The translations under genes and the position numbers were made by a program. Positions 8,545-16,488 of a stretch of DNA of 64,000 nucleotides are shown here, one piece after another. Positions within the stretch are counted from its first letter, which is position 1. Every line of letters begins with the position of its first letter. The DNA lies in contig CAYXHM010000003.1 in NCBI GenBank assembly GCA_964464965.1, forward strand, positions 310,001 through 374,000, written 5' to 3'. Origin of the DNA: UBA5543 sp964464965. Its GTDB lineage: Bacteria > Bacteroidota > Bacteroidia > Chitinophagales > Chitinophagaceae. The notes under the pieces were generated by a model, which searched no databases, was not told where the DNA came from, and worked only from the letters and a program-made list of their open reading frames with translations.

Positions 8545-10074
8545 ATGAAAAAGACAGCTTTAGCATTGCTGATGTTATTGGCGACCAATCATGCTATATA
8601 CAGCCAAGAGTATTTTATTGATAGCATAGACCAGAAACAATTTACGGGGTTTTATTATTATGGGGATATGGCCCAGTACCTAGTCATCCCGTATTTTACT
8701 ACAAACAAGACCATTAAACAGAACTTTGTCATTAAGCAGTTGAATGCTGATGGGCTGATGGAGGAGCGCTCTGCAAGCTTTGAAATACCTGCCGGATATA
8801 CCTTGAAAACACTATTGCGCAACGATGAAGGTATGCTGGTGATTTTTGCCAACAATGCTAAGAAAGAAGATATTTTTATGAGCATAGCCGGCGATAATAT
8901 CATCAAAAAGAAATCTTTTAAGCAAAACGGGTATACATATTATAATGCGTCTGGGGTGGGCAATACGTTTGTATTGGCGGCTGTTGATAATAAAGGGGAT
9001 TATTATGTTGAAGGCTTTGACAAAGAATTAAATTCATTGTGGAAGAAAGAACACAACGCGCCCAGGGGTACTGCTTATAGTATCGTAGGGTTGAATGTGA
9101 ATATGGGCATGCTGCAAATATTAAGAAAAGAAGACAATAATGGTAAATATAAAATAAACAGGATAGGCCTGCGTATCGATAATGGCGAAGAGGCATATAC
9201 AAGCGCAATACATAATGACAGTGTAAAAGCGTATCCCACATTTTTCGCGGAAAAAGACGGCATGAACTATTCAGGCGGGTATTTCTATAAAGACGCAATA
9301 TACTCTGAAAGGCCTGATGGGATATACTTTGCCACATTACAAAATGATGGTGTTGCAGATCATGTTGCAACCGTGCCTTACAGCCGCGTGGTAGAAGACC
9401 TGAAAGCAACTTTAGGGAGTAAGCTGACAGATAAAAACACAACACTGGTATTTACAGATATGCTTGTAATGCATGAACTGCAGGCTTACTATATGACAGG
9501 CCAGCTTGTAACAAGTGAAAAAACTGATGGCGGTGCAAATATAACATTGGGAGAATATGTAACACTTAAGTTTAGTTTCGAGAATGAATACAAAGGGGCT
9601 GTTGCTACCAAAGATAAGATTGCAACTATTAAACTAAAGGGCGATGTGAGTAAAACCAATATAACTGATTTAGGTATATGGCTAAAGAATGCAGGCTTGT
9701 TAACAATTAAAGGTTACGGTTTTTTGCCTGGTGCTAAGCCAATATTGGCTGTTAAAAATAAGCAGGATAATTTTGACAAACTCTGCTTTATAAATGCTGA
9801 AAAGCCCGAAAAGGAGATGCCCGAACTATGTGTTGATCTGACCATGAACCATATGGAAGCACAAGTATATGACTTCAATGGCATTGCAGCGCCCGTTTAC
9901 CCTGTTCAGCATGCAAATCTGCGTTTCCATCCACAGCATTTAACGGCATATTACAGCTATGAGCTATTTAACAACATACTGCGTATGCACAGGAAAGAGC
10001 TGCCGATGCTGGAGCCTATAAGAATACCTATAGAACAGCCGGGAAATGAGCCGCCTGCGCCTGAAGGGAATTAA
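8545..10074 (+). CDS. Secreted protein of unknown function
   Basis: A 509-residue protein with a clear signal peptide (MKKTALALLMLLATNHAIYSQ) followed by a long region with regularly spaced beta strands. I recognise no domain. It contains no sorting domain of T9SS type and no beta-barrel C-terminal signature, so it is probably periplasmic or outer-membrane associated. The C-terminus is Pro-rich (EQPGNEPPAPEGN). Codon use is slightly more AT-rich than its neighbours. Stands alone. Confidence 0.7.
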   Translation: MKKTALALLMLLATNHAIYSQEYFIDSIDQKQFTGFYYYGDMAQYLVIPYFTTNKTIKQNFVIKQLNADGLMEERSASFEIPAGYTLKTLLRNDEGMLVIFANNAKKEDIFMSIAGDNIIKKKSFKQNGYTYYNASGVGNTFVLAAVDNKGDYYVEGFDKELNSLWKKEHNAPRGTAYSIVGLNVNMGMLQILRKEDNNGKYKINRIGLRIDNGEEAYTSAIHNDSVKAYPTFFAEKDGMNYSGGYFYKDAIYSERPDGIYFATLQNDGVADHVATVPYSRVVEDLKATLGSKLTDKNTTLVFTDMLVMHELQAYYMTGQLVTSEKTDGGANITLGEYVTLKFSFENEYKGAVATKDKIATIKLKGDVSKTNITDLGIWLKNAGLLTIKGYGFLPGAKPILAVKNKQDNFDKLCFINAEKPEKEMPELCVDLTMNHMEAQVYDFNGIAAPVYPVQHANLRFHPQHLTAYYSYELFNNILRMHRKELPMLEPIRIPIEQPGNEPPAPEGN

Positions 10075-10274
10075 TAAATGTGAAGTATATTGAAGCTTAT
10101 AGTTTGGGTGTTAAAAGCGGAAAGCCGCCATGAAAAGCAGCTTCCCTTTCAAACAAAACAAACAAACTTCTTTAGTGCGTTGGTTTATAATAGTGAAGGG
10201 CAAATATAAGACATCCAAATTTCGCAGAGTATAGTGAAAACACCCATTTTTTTATTGCAATAATATATTATTTT

Positions 10275-10784
10275 CTATAATTTATAAAAACTGAGTACCC
10301 AGTAGCCGGCTTTAAAATCGTCAGAAATAAGCTTGGCGCTATAAATGCCGCCTTTGTAGTTTATTGCTTTATCATTGGCGCTTATGGTCATTAGCTTATC
10401 CGGTGTATAGGTTTCATTAAAGAGGTAGCTATATATACGGGCCATAACGGGCAGGTCTGCCGTGATGCTCATGTAACGTACTACACGGTTTCGTTTCGTA
10501 GTACTATCCGGAGCCATCATTTCATCAATAACAAACTGAAAATCAAACTTTACGGTTTGAAAATCGGCATTGTCGTACATATATTTGGTCATCATCACGT
10601 CTTCCCTGTCTGTAAACGCCAGCTTGAAACCACCTACTGTACTAATAATTTCTTTACAGAATCTTTGAGTGGCTACTTCAGGGCTATCTATCACCAGTAA
10701 CTTTACCACGGGTAGAAAATCGTCCTCGTTTTGTGCATTAGCAGCACATGGAAGCAGTAACAACCATAGTAATACACGTTTCAT
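10275..10784 (-). CDS. Small secreted protein of unknown function
   Basis: A 169-residue protein with a signal peptide (MKRVLLWLLLLPCAANAQ). The mature part is mixed alpha/beta without a recognisable motif; a single Cys near residue 44 is present. It is separated from the next minus-strand gene by a strong terminator (10834-10873), so it has its own promoter in the short gap 10785-10833. Function not predictable. Confidence 0.65.
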   Translation of the reverse strand: MKRVLLWLLLLPCAANAQNEDDFLPVVKLLVIDSPEVATQRFCKEIISTVGGFKLAFTDREDVMMTKYMYDNADFQTVKFDFQFVIDEMMAPDSTTKRNRVVRYMSITADLPVMARIYSYLFNETYTPDKLMTISANDKAINYKGGIYSAKLISDDFKAGYWVLSFYKL

Positions 10785-10833
10785 AATTGCTAAAATAACA
10801 AAAACTATAGTTTTTTGCCATATGGAACATTAT

Positions 10834-10873
10834 AAAAGCAAGCCCGGCATCAATATATGCCGGGCTTGCTTTT
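10834..10873. terminator. Intrinsic terminator
   Basis: Long perfect inverted repeat AAAAGCAAGCCCGGCAT / ATGCCGGGCTTGCTTTT with a 6-nt loop, ending the gene at 10899-12266. Confidence 0.85.
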
Positions 10874-10898
10874 ATCTGTTATTTGTAAATAGTTCTGT

Positions 10899-12266
10899 TT
10901 AATAAGCTACAACCAGTTTTTTAGAGATATTGGCACCTGCACTGTTAATTAAAACAGCATAGTTGCCTGCCGGAAGATTACCCACGGGGATGGTACCTTT
11001 GTACGATGACGTAGCCTGTTCTGCCTGTTGATATACGGTTTTGCCACCCATATCTAATATAGAAACTGTAAACGGTGCGGGGCTATCCCAGTTCAGCGTT
11101 ATGTTTACGATATCCCGGGCAGGTATGGGGTATATTGCCATTTCTGCATTGTTTACAAACACCGGTACAGATGATGGTGTGTACTGCTGATAGTAGTAGT
11201 TGATATTATAGTCTCCTGACGCGTTCACCCAGCTTTGCCCTTTCCATGTATATGTACGTATGTTTACCGGCAGAGATTGCGCGTTATACTCTCTTTCTTC
11301 ACGTTTGTACTTGTCAAAAGCAGATGTGGCAAGATTCCATGTATATGTAATATCCTGGGTTTTGTTTTCATTATTGTCGTAAGAATATTCGTGTTGCAGG
11401 TATGGTTGCCATCCTGTGCCGTTGTCCCAGGTATATTCTACTTCTTTTATTACATTGCCATTAGCATCCAGGGTATATTCCCAGCGTTTTGTATCTCTCC
11501 ATACGCCATCTATCCACTTTGCCAATGTGTAGCTGGTAACATCTGTACCACTATAGGTATAAGTCTTTTTTTCGCTGGATGTCCATATACCATCTGTACC
11601 GCGGGTATAGTCCCGCCATTCGGTCAGGTTATTATTATTATCGTATTTAAATTCGGCCTTGTAAGTAACACCTACCATGCTTATTACATTTTGGTTAGAT
11701 GCATCGTAGGTAAGTGTTGAGTTAAAACCATTGGTCCATAACCGGCCATACCATTGTTCAAAAACAGACCTTTCCATTTTGCCGGTAGCCTGATCATATT
11801 CATAGCGGTATCTTTCTTTATACTTCCATATGCCTTTAGCTATATCCCAGTCTTTATATATAAGCTGGTTTACGCTGTTGCCTGCAGTATAATATTGTTC
11901 ACGCTGCTGGTTGTTAACATAACCCCATGTGTTGGCATTGAATTTGAATTTTGTGCTGATGTCAAATAATATTTGTTCATCATTCTCAAACTGGTCAGGA
12001 TTAGGTACACCACCCCTGCCACTGCCATATTGGTATGTTATAGAATCCACTGCAACAAAGCCGCCATCATTATATACGGAATGAGCTTTTGCAATGAGCC
12101 TGAAATTTTGTGTTGTGGGTACGCCTGCACCATTAGCTCCCGGTGAAAAATGAGGGAACATACCGCCTATAACGGGGGCACCCGTAGTATTTGCATTTCC
12201 ATTTTCGCCGGCAAATGCCGCTGAGCAGGATAAAAGCATCGCCGGAAGTAGTAATATTTTTCGCAT
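10899..12266 (-). CDS. Secreted repeat protein with T9SS type A sorting domain
   Basis: A 455-residue protein when started at the ATG at 12266, which puts the signal peptide (MRKILLLPAMLLSCSAAFAG) at the N-terminus; an ATG four codons upstream is less likely. The middle (about residues 130-350) has short repeats rich in Tyr, Trp, Asp and Asn, such as EYSYDNNENKTQ and EYTLDANGNVIKE, reminiscent of YD/RHS-type repeats. The last 80 residues (MAIYPIPARDIVNI ... SKKLVVAY) are a type A sorting domain, so the protein is sent through the type IX system to the cell surface. Ligand unknown. Confidence 0.8.
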   Translation of the reverse strand: MRKILLLPAMLLSCSAAFAGENGNANTTGAPVIGGMFPHFSPGANGAGVPTTQNFRLIAKAHSVYNDGGFVAVDSITYQYGSGRGGVPNPDQFENDEQILFDISTKFKFNANTWGYVNNQQREQYYTAGNSVNQLIYKDWDIAKGIWKYKERYRYEYDQATGKMERSVFEQWYGRLWTNGFNSTLTYDASNQNVISMVGVTYKAEFKYDNNNNLTEWRDYTRGTDGIWTSSEKKTYTYSGTDVTSYTLAKWIDGVWRDTKRWEYTLDANGNVIKEVEYTWDNGTGWQPYLQHEYSYDNNENKTQDITYTWNLATSAFDKYKREEREYNAQSLPVNIRTYTWKGQSWVNASGDYNINYYYQQYTPSSVPVFVNNAEMAIYPIPARDIVNITLNWDSPAPFTVSILDMGGKTVYQQAEQATSSYKGTIPVGNLPAGNYAVLINSAGANISKKLVVAY

Positions 12267-12417
12267 ATCGCTCGGCATTTATTGTTACTTAATAGTTATG
12301 TCATAGCAGAGTATTGATATTCTGCTATTATAAATTTAACAATTAGTATTGTCATTTCAACAACTAAATTTTGTTTTATGACAAAATTATGACCTGTAGA
12401 TTATACTTTCCTGGATA

Positions 12418-12765
12418 TTATCGCTTAATGTTAAAGTCTGCTTTTTCAGTCAATTTTCCGGCAGATAGCTGAATTGTATATTGTCCTTCCGGCAAAGCGG
12501 TTACATCAAGGCTTTGCTGATGAGAAGTAATGGCTTTCACCGTCCAGCTTTTTTCATTACTTCTATCTGTAGGCAACAGCGTTATTACAATATCTGTTGG
12601 CGTCTCATATTCTACGTATATGTTCACATATTTGTCAGCAGTAGTAGGGTACAGTTTCAGGTGCTGTGTTGCTGTTGCAACCTTGTGTTTTTTGTTATTG
12701 CTATGTTGTGCAAACACAGCCGGCGCTGAAACCATAAATATCAATAAGAAAGTAATTCTTTTCAT
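12418..12765 (-). CDS. Stand-alone T9SS sorting-domain-like secreted protein
   Basis: A 115-residue protein consisting of a signal peptide (MKRITFLLIFMVSAPAVFAQ), a short basic linker (HSNNKKHK) and a single beta-sandwich domain resembling a type A sorting domain: LKLYPTTADKYVNIYVEY near the start and LPEGQYTIQLSAG near the end. What is missing is any cargo in front of it. It may be a structural or decoy domain, or only a similar fold. It lies between the T9SS protein at 10899 and the small-protein promoter region. Confidence 0.7.
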   Translation of the reverse strand: MKRITFLLIFMVSAPAVFAQHSNNKKHKVATATQHLKLYPTTADKYVNIYVEYETPTDIVITLLPTDRSNEKSWTVKAITSHQQSLDVTALPEGQYTIQLSAGKLTEKADFNIKR

Positions 12766-12838
12766 ACAGGACGATTTATGTAAATATAGCTAAAAGCAAG
12801 CCAGGGTTATATAGTGACAATATTATCATGCAAATGTT

Positions 12839-12900
12839 ATTAACGGGTTGTTAAGTGTTAACATTCGCTTTAGTTAACCAGTTCTAAACTGCCCGTTAAG
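12839..12900. promoter_or_regulatory. Cluster of GTTAAC-type boxes (second operator array)
   Basis: Boxes start at 12839 (ATTAAC), 12850 (GTTAAG), 12857 (GTTAAC), 12873 (GTTAAC) and 12895 (GTTAAG). Counting back from the promoter, the steps are 22, 16, 7 and 11 bp; the first three equal those of the array at 3893-3938, and the gap to the -33 element is again 12 bp. Confidence 0.65.
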
Positions 12901-12912
12901 GTGGCCTTTTTA

Positions 12913-12945
12913 TTTGGAAACAGGGTGTTGCATGTCGCATATTTG
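12913..12945 (+). promoter_or_regulatory. Promoter of the small-protein gene at 13009
   Basis: TTTGG (12913-12917) and CATATTTG (12938-12945) are 20 bp apart. The flanks GGAAACA and CATGTCGCAT, and TATTG after the -7 box, are repeated in the promoter at 3848-3880. Confidence 0.7.
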
Positions 12946-13008
12946 TATTGTAATACGGAAACGGCAAACGTTTCAACACAAAACAATAAATATTAAACAC
13001 ACAAAATA

Positions 13009-13182
13009 ATGTCTTACTCTTCTTCATTTGTACAAGCACAGCCTACCGCTGAGATAGCTGCAACAAGTATCAAAACTGCAACAAAAAATCATGCAAGCGC
13101 TGTTATAAAGAAAGAGATCACTACAAAGATATTGTTGTTTATAGCTATCATCAGTTGCCTGGTGCTTGCTGTAAATATTTAA
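13009..13182 (+). CDS. Small tail-anchored membrane protein (57 aa)
   Basis: A 57-residue protein: an N-terminal polar, Ala/Ser/Thr-rich part of about 32 residues, then KKEITTKILLF and a C-terminal membrane helix ending in CLVLAVNI. The tail is nearly the same as in the 49-residue protein at 3624. The leader is about 55 nt from the promoter at 12913, and a terminator follows at 13235, so it is a one-gene transcript. Its neighbour is a two-component system in convergent orientation. No known family recognised; N-in, C-terminal anchor topology inferred. Confidence 0.75.
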   Translation: MSYSSSFVQAQPTAEIAATSIKTATKNHASAVIKKEITTKILLFIAIISCLVLAVNI

Positions 13183-13234
13183 GCATAAACCGGCTACCGG
13201 TCAAAATCGTTCTCTCTTATCCTCTATATGTAAT

Positions 13235-13258
13235 AAAGCCCTTACTCTTAAGGGCTTT
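13235..13258. terminator. Intrinsic terminator
   Basis: AAAGCCCTTA / TAAGGGCTTT hairpin with a CTCT loop followed by a T-run on the plus strand; it ends the small-protein gene and can also serve the convergent response-regulator operon. Confidence 0.85.
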
Positions 13259-13281
13259 TTTTATGCCCGTATGCGAAGCGG

Positions 13282-13980
13282 TTATGAATTTTTCACCACG
13301 AAATGATAGCCGATGCCTTTTAGTGTTATTATTTCTACAGCATCTTCGCCTGCCAGGTGCTCACGCAACTTGCGTATATAAACATCCAGGTTGCGGCTGT
13401 TGAAGAATGAGTCGTCTCCCCAGACGATGTTGAGCAGCAGGCGGCGCTCTACAGGCTGGTTGCTATTACCGCACAATACCTTCAGCACCTGTGCCTCCCG
13501 GTGCGATAGTTTTATTATTCCACCATTAATATGCAACTCGTAAAGTGCGGGGTAGAATTTTGAAGTGCCTAGTACTATTTCTTCATCTTTGTTTTTCGAC
13601 ATGCCGGACGCTTTGCCGGAAATCATCAGTTGGTTTTCTATGCGTACCATCAATTCTTCCATGCTGAAGGGTTTTTTCAGGTAGTCTGTACCGCCCGAAG
13701 AAAATCCTTTTACAACATCGCCCGTTTGTGTTTTGGCCGTGAGGAAGATAATGGGTAGCCCGGGGTACAGTTGCCTGATGGTACCACCCAGTGTAAAACC
13801 ATCCACATTGGGCAGCATTACGTCCAATACGCAAATATCCGGCGTAAAGGTTTTTAGTGTGTTCATCACCTCTCCACCATCTTTTACATGCATTACTTCA
13901 TACCCCTTCAGTTCCAGCGTTTCTTTTACAATCTTGGCAAGGAACTGCTCGTCTTCTACATATAATATCCTGCTAGCCAT
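13282..13980 (-). CDS. OmpR/PhoB-family response regulator
   Basis: A 232-residue two-component regulator. The receiver domain (1-120) has the acidic pair ED at 9-11, the phospho-acceptor Asp53 (CVLDVML), a Thr in FLTAKTQ and the Lys of YLKKPF. Residues 140-230 form a winged-helix DNA-binding domain (LSHREAQVLKVL ... NLDVYIRKLREHL ... LKGIGYHF). The start codon lies 2 nt after the stop of the histidine kinase gene, and a GGGAGG ribosome-binding sequence sits in the last codons of the kinase. It is likely to be the factor acting on the TTAAC direct repeats at 15620-15655; this is inference. Confidence 0.93.
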   Translation of the reverse strand: MASRILYVEDEQFLAKIVKETLELKGYEVMHVKDGGEVMNTLKTFTPDICVLDVMLPNVDGFTLGGTIRQLYPGLPIIFLTAKTQTGDVVKGFSSGGTDYLKKPFSMEELMVRIENQLMISGKASGMSKNKDEEIVLGTSKFYPALYELHINGGIIKLSHREAQVLKVLCGNSNQPVERRLLLNIVWGDDSFFNSRNLDVYIRKLREHLAGEDAVEIITLKGIGYHFVVKNS

Positions 13981-13982
13981 TT

Positions 13983-15596
13983 TTACCTCCCCCTGAAAAA
14001 TTGTAAAGTGAATTTGCTGCCACCATTGGCTTTGTTGCGTTGCTGCACCATGCCGCCGTGTAGCTGCATCACCTGTTTTACATAACTAAGGCCTAGGCCA
14101 TAGCCCTGTACATTATGTTTGTCTCCCGTAGGTATGCGGAAGAATTTTTCAAATATCTGTTCGGTATATTGTTCTGGGATACCGGGGCCATTGTCCGATA
14201 TGGTAACTGTAACAGTTGCATCCTGCGCCATAATGTGTATGTCTATAATAACAGGCGGTTCACCGTATTTTATGCTGTTGTCTATGATATTCAGCAACAC
14301 ACCTTGTATATGTAACCTGTCTATATCTATGATAAAATTATTGCCTTCCGTAGATAGGCTAATCTGTGTATTGTTTTGTTGCAGGCGCAGTTTTAAAGAT
14401 TGTATAACTCCATTGGTTAGCCCTGCTATATCAGTCCGCTCATATTGCAATGATATCTTGCCCTGTTCCATCAGGGAGGTGTTCAGTGCTTTGTTGATGA
14501 GCATTTCCAGCCTTTGTGTTTCCAGTTTTGCCATTTCAATATATTCAAGCGCCTGTGCGGGGTTGTTGATAACGCCATAATCGCCAATAGCCTCCAACGC
14601 TACCCGTACAGTTGCCACAGGTGTCTTCAACTCATGAGACATATTGCTGATGAGGCTGTTCTTCATCTCGCTGAGTTTTATCTGCCTTTGCAGGTTGCGG
14701 TAGGTGACAATAAAAGCCATAGTGACAAAAAGTATTAAAAAAAGTGAAAACAAGAACTGGGGTATTATTTTTTGCAGCAGGTATGAACCGTACCCGGTTA
14801 TGGCTATCTCCCCTTTAGTCTCATAAATATTAAAAGGTATAATTATTGCATTTTTATTGTTTTTAGAGGTAGTGGTGCTATCATTCAGCCATTGTACTTT
14901 CAGCGATTGGTTGTGGGTGTTAATCTTTTTTGCGAATGCGGTTTTAACAACGGCTAAGTCTTGAGGCTGCATGATAAAACTCACCTTGCTCAGGCTGTCT
15001 TTTACAGCATCTTTCATCACCGTCCTTAAAAGCCCTGTAATGGCATTTATAATATTTGAATCTGGCTGGCTCGTGTTCAGTTGTATTTCTTTTACCTGGT
15101 TTAAGCCAGTAGTCATAGTAATGGAATCAACGTCGGAGAAGGTATAGGAAAAAGAATAGTGCTCCTCTACAGTAGAGTCGCCAACAGTTTTCATGATTTT
15201 TTTATCCGGCATGGTTAGCTTATCAATCATCGCATTGCCCAGGCTATCTATCTTTGTACTGTCTTCATCAGAAATATATGTTACAGTATGGAATTTACCT
15301 GCAGGCAACGCTTTTCCGGATTTTAATATTTTCCGGATGTTTGATGTATCACCACCCTTGAACATAGGTCCTACATAACGCTCAAATAATATAGAATCTA
15401 CCACCTCCCGCTGTGTTGCTGTAAGGTCCGCCTGGAATTCTTTTTTTAGCGCCAGTTTCTCTTCATTGTACTGGCTATTCAGCCAATAACCGGTAAAACA
15501 CACCAATAGCAATATGCTGCCTGCCATCAGCGCAGCGGCCCATTTCATGTTGCCAGTGGTATTTGCTTTTAATGTCATGAATACAAAAGTAATCAT
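13983..15596 (-). CDS. Membrane sensor histidine kinase
   Basis: A 537-residue sensor, partner of the response regulator 2 nt downstream. Transmembrane helix 1 is at about residues 18-38 and helix 2 at about 278-298, enclosing a periplasmic sensor region of roughly 240 residues with no recognised domain. The kinase core has the H-box SHELKTP (near 321), N-box NIIDNSIKYG, G1 DNGPGIP, F-box FEKFFR and G2 GYGLGLSYV. Alternative ATGs at 15578 and 15548 would shorten the short cytoplasmic N-terminus. The gene is divergent from the GLPGLI operon, a common arrangement for regulator and target. Confidence 0.92.
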   Translation of the reverse strand: MITFVFMTLKANTTGNMKWAAALMAGSILLLVCFTGYWLNSQYNEEKLALKKEFQADLTATQREVVDSILFERYVGPMFKGGDTSNIRKILKSGKALPAGKFHTVTYISDEDSTKIDSLGNAMIDKLTMPDKKIMKTVGDSTVEEHYSFSYTFSDVDSITMTTGLNQVKEIQLNTSQPDSNIINAITGLLRTVMKDAVKDSLSKVSFIMQPQDLAVVKTAFAKKINTHNQSLKVQWLNDSTTTSKNNKNAIIIPFNIYETKGEIAITGYGSYLLQKIIPQFLFSLFLILFVTMAFIVTYRNLQRQIKLSEMKNSLISNMSHELKTPVATVRVALEAIGDYGVINNPAQALEYIEMAKLETQRLEMLINKALNTSLMEQGKISLQYERTDIAGLTNGVIQSLKLRLQQNNTQISLSTEGNNFIIDIDRLHIQGVLLNIIDNSIKYGEPPVIIDIHIMAQDATVTVTISDNGPGIPEQYTEQIFEKFFRIPTGDKHNVQGYGLGLSYVKQVMQLHGGMVQQRNKANGGSKFTLQFFRGR

Positions 15597-15619
15597 TAGC
15601 CCTACTCGCCGTTGCGCTA

Positions 15620-15655
15620 TTAACCTTAATTAACCTTAATTGGCCATGCATTAAC
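15620..15655. promoter_or_regulatory. Helically phased TTAAC direct repeats
   Basis: The 10-mer ATTAACCTTA is repeated back to back (15619-15628, 15629-15638), and ATTAACC recurs at 15650. TTAAC therefore starts at 15620, 15630 and 15651, a 10- and 21-bp phasing typical of OmpR/PhoB-type binding. It lies just upstream of the -7 box of the GLPGLI operon, where a TTTG -33 element is absent, suggesting activation. Confidence 0.6.
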
Positions 15656-15677
15656 CCACTACGGCAGCCGGCAGGAA

Positions 15678-15685
15678 TAGTTTTG
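15678..15685 (+). promoter_or_regulatory. -7 box of the GLPGLI operon (TAGTTTTG)
   Basis: Matches TAnnTTTG 20 nt before the ATG at 15706. No TTG occurs at the right distance upstream; the phased TTAAC repeats take that place. Confidence 0.6.
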
Positions 15686-15705
15686 TGTCATAAAATAAAA
15701 AAATT

Positions 15706-16458
15706 ATGAAACAGTACATTTTATCTGCAGCAGCAATCTTATTTATGAGTGGCGTCATAGCGCAAGACAACAGTGGCACCATTGTATATGAGCAAACGGT
15801 GAAACTTGATTTTAAAGCGCACCCTGAACTGGAGGCATTTGCAGACATGATGCCCAAAATACCTAGCGCAAAAAGGACCCTGTATTATACCCCTGATATA
15901 ACCCTCTATAAAAGTGAAAAAGCACCTGAAGAGGTAACCAACCACGTATCAGGAAATAATACGCAGATGGACATAAAAATGGATATGCCGGAAGAGACCG
16001 TATATAGGGATATGAAAGCGGGGGTTAGTTACGAGCAGAAAGAGTTTATGGGCAGGGAATTTCTCGTAACGGGTGATGTAAAACAACAAAGCTGGAAGAT
16101 GACAGGTAAGCAAAAGGAGATTTCAGGTTATCCATGTAATGAAGCAATGCTGGTACAAGGAAAAGATACAATGACGGCATGGTTTACACCTGCCATACCT
16201 GTAGCTGCGGGGCCATCTACGCTGGGCAACCTGCCGGGTATGATACTGGAAGCGAATATGGCGGGTATGTTGGAGTTGAAAGCTATATCTATAACACCAG
16301 GCAAGATAGATAAATCATTGCTGGTAAAACCCAAAGGCGGTAAGAAAATATCTAAAGAAGATTTTGAAAAAATGGTAGCGGAAAAAACAAAAGAGATGGA
16401 CGAGGCTACAGGCGGTAGTGGCGATGGTGTACGTATTATGATAGAAAGGAGCAACTAA
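15706..16458 (+). CDS. GLPGLI family protein
   Basis: A 250-residue secreted protein of the GLPGLI family, named for its signature, here GNLPGMILEAN near residue 176. A signal peptide (MKQYILSAAAILFMSGVIAQ) is followed by the family N-terminal segment SGTIVYEQTVKLDF. Members are periplasmic or outer-membrane associated, typically precede a beta-barrel receptor of the type at 16489, and have no settled biochemical role. The next gene begins 30 nt downstream. Control by the adjacent two-component system is suggested by the TTAAC repeats upstream. Confidence 0.9.
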   Translation: MKQYILSAAAILFMSGVIAQDNSGTIVYEQTVKLDFKAHPELEAFADMMPKIPSAKRTLYYTPDITLYKSEKAPEEVTNHVSGNNTQMDIKMDMPEETVYRDMKAGVSYEQKEFMGREFLVTGDVKQQSWKMTGKQKEISGYPCNEAMLVQGKDTMTAWFTPAIPVAAGPSTLGNLPGMILEANMAGMLELKAISITPGKIDKSLLVKPKGGKKISKEDFEKMVAEKTKEMDEATGGSGDGVRIMIERSN

Positions 16459-16488
16459 TTAATAGTACAGCAGTAAAAACTTTCAGCT

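Noticed and set aside
8918..9445. Minus-strand open frame of 175 codons inside the secreted protein gene at 8545
   Set aside because: Overlaps completely with a protein that has a signal peptide; composition rich in Leu/Cys/His is typical of antisense frames.
13282..15655. Small protein gene at 13009 as part of the two-component operon
   Set aside because: Opposite orientation and a terminator between them; only shared regulation is possible.
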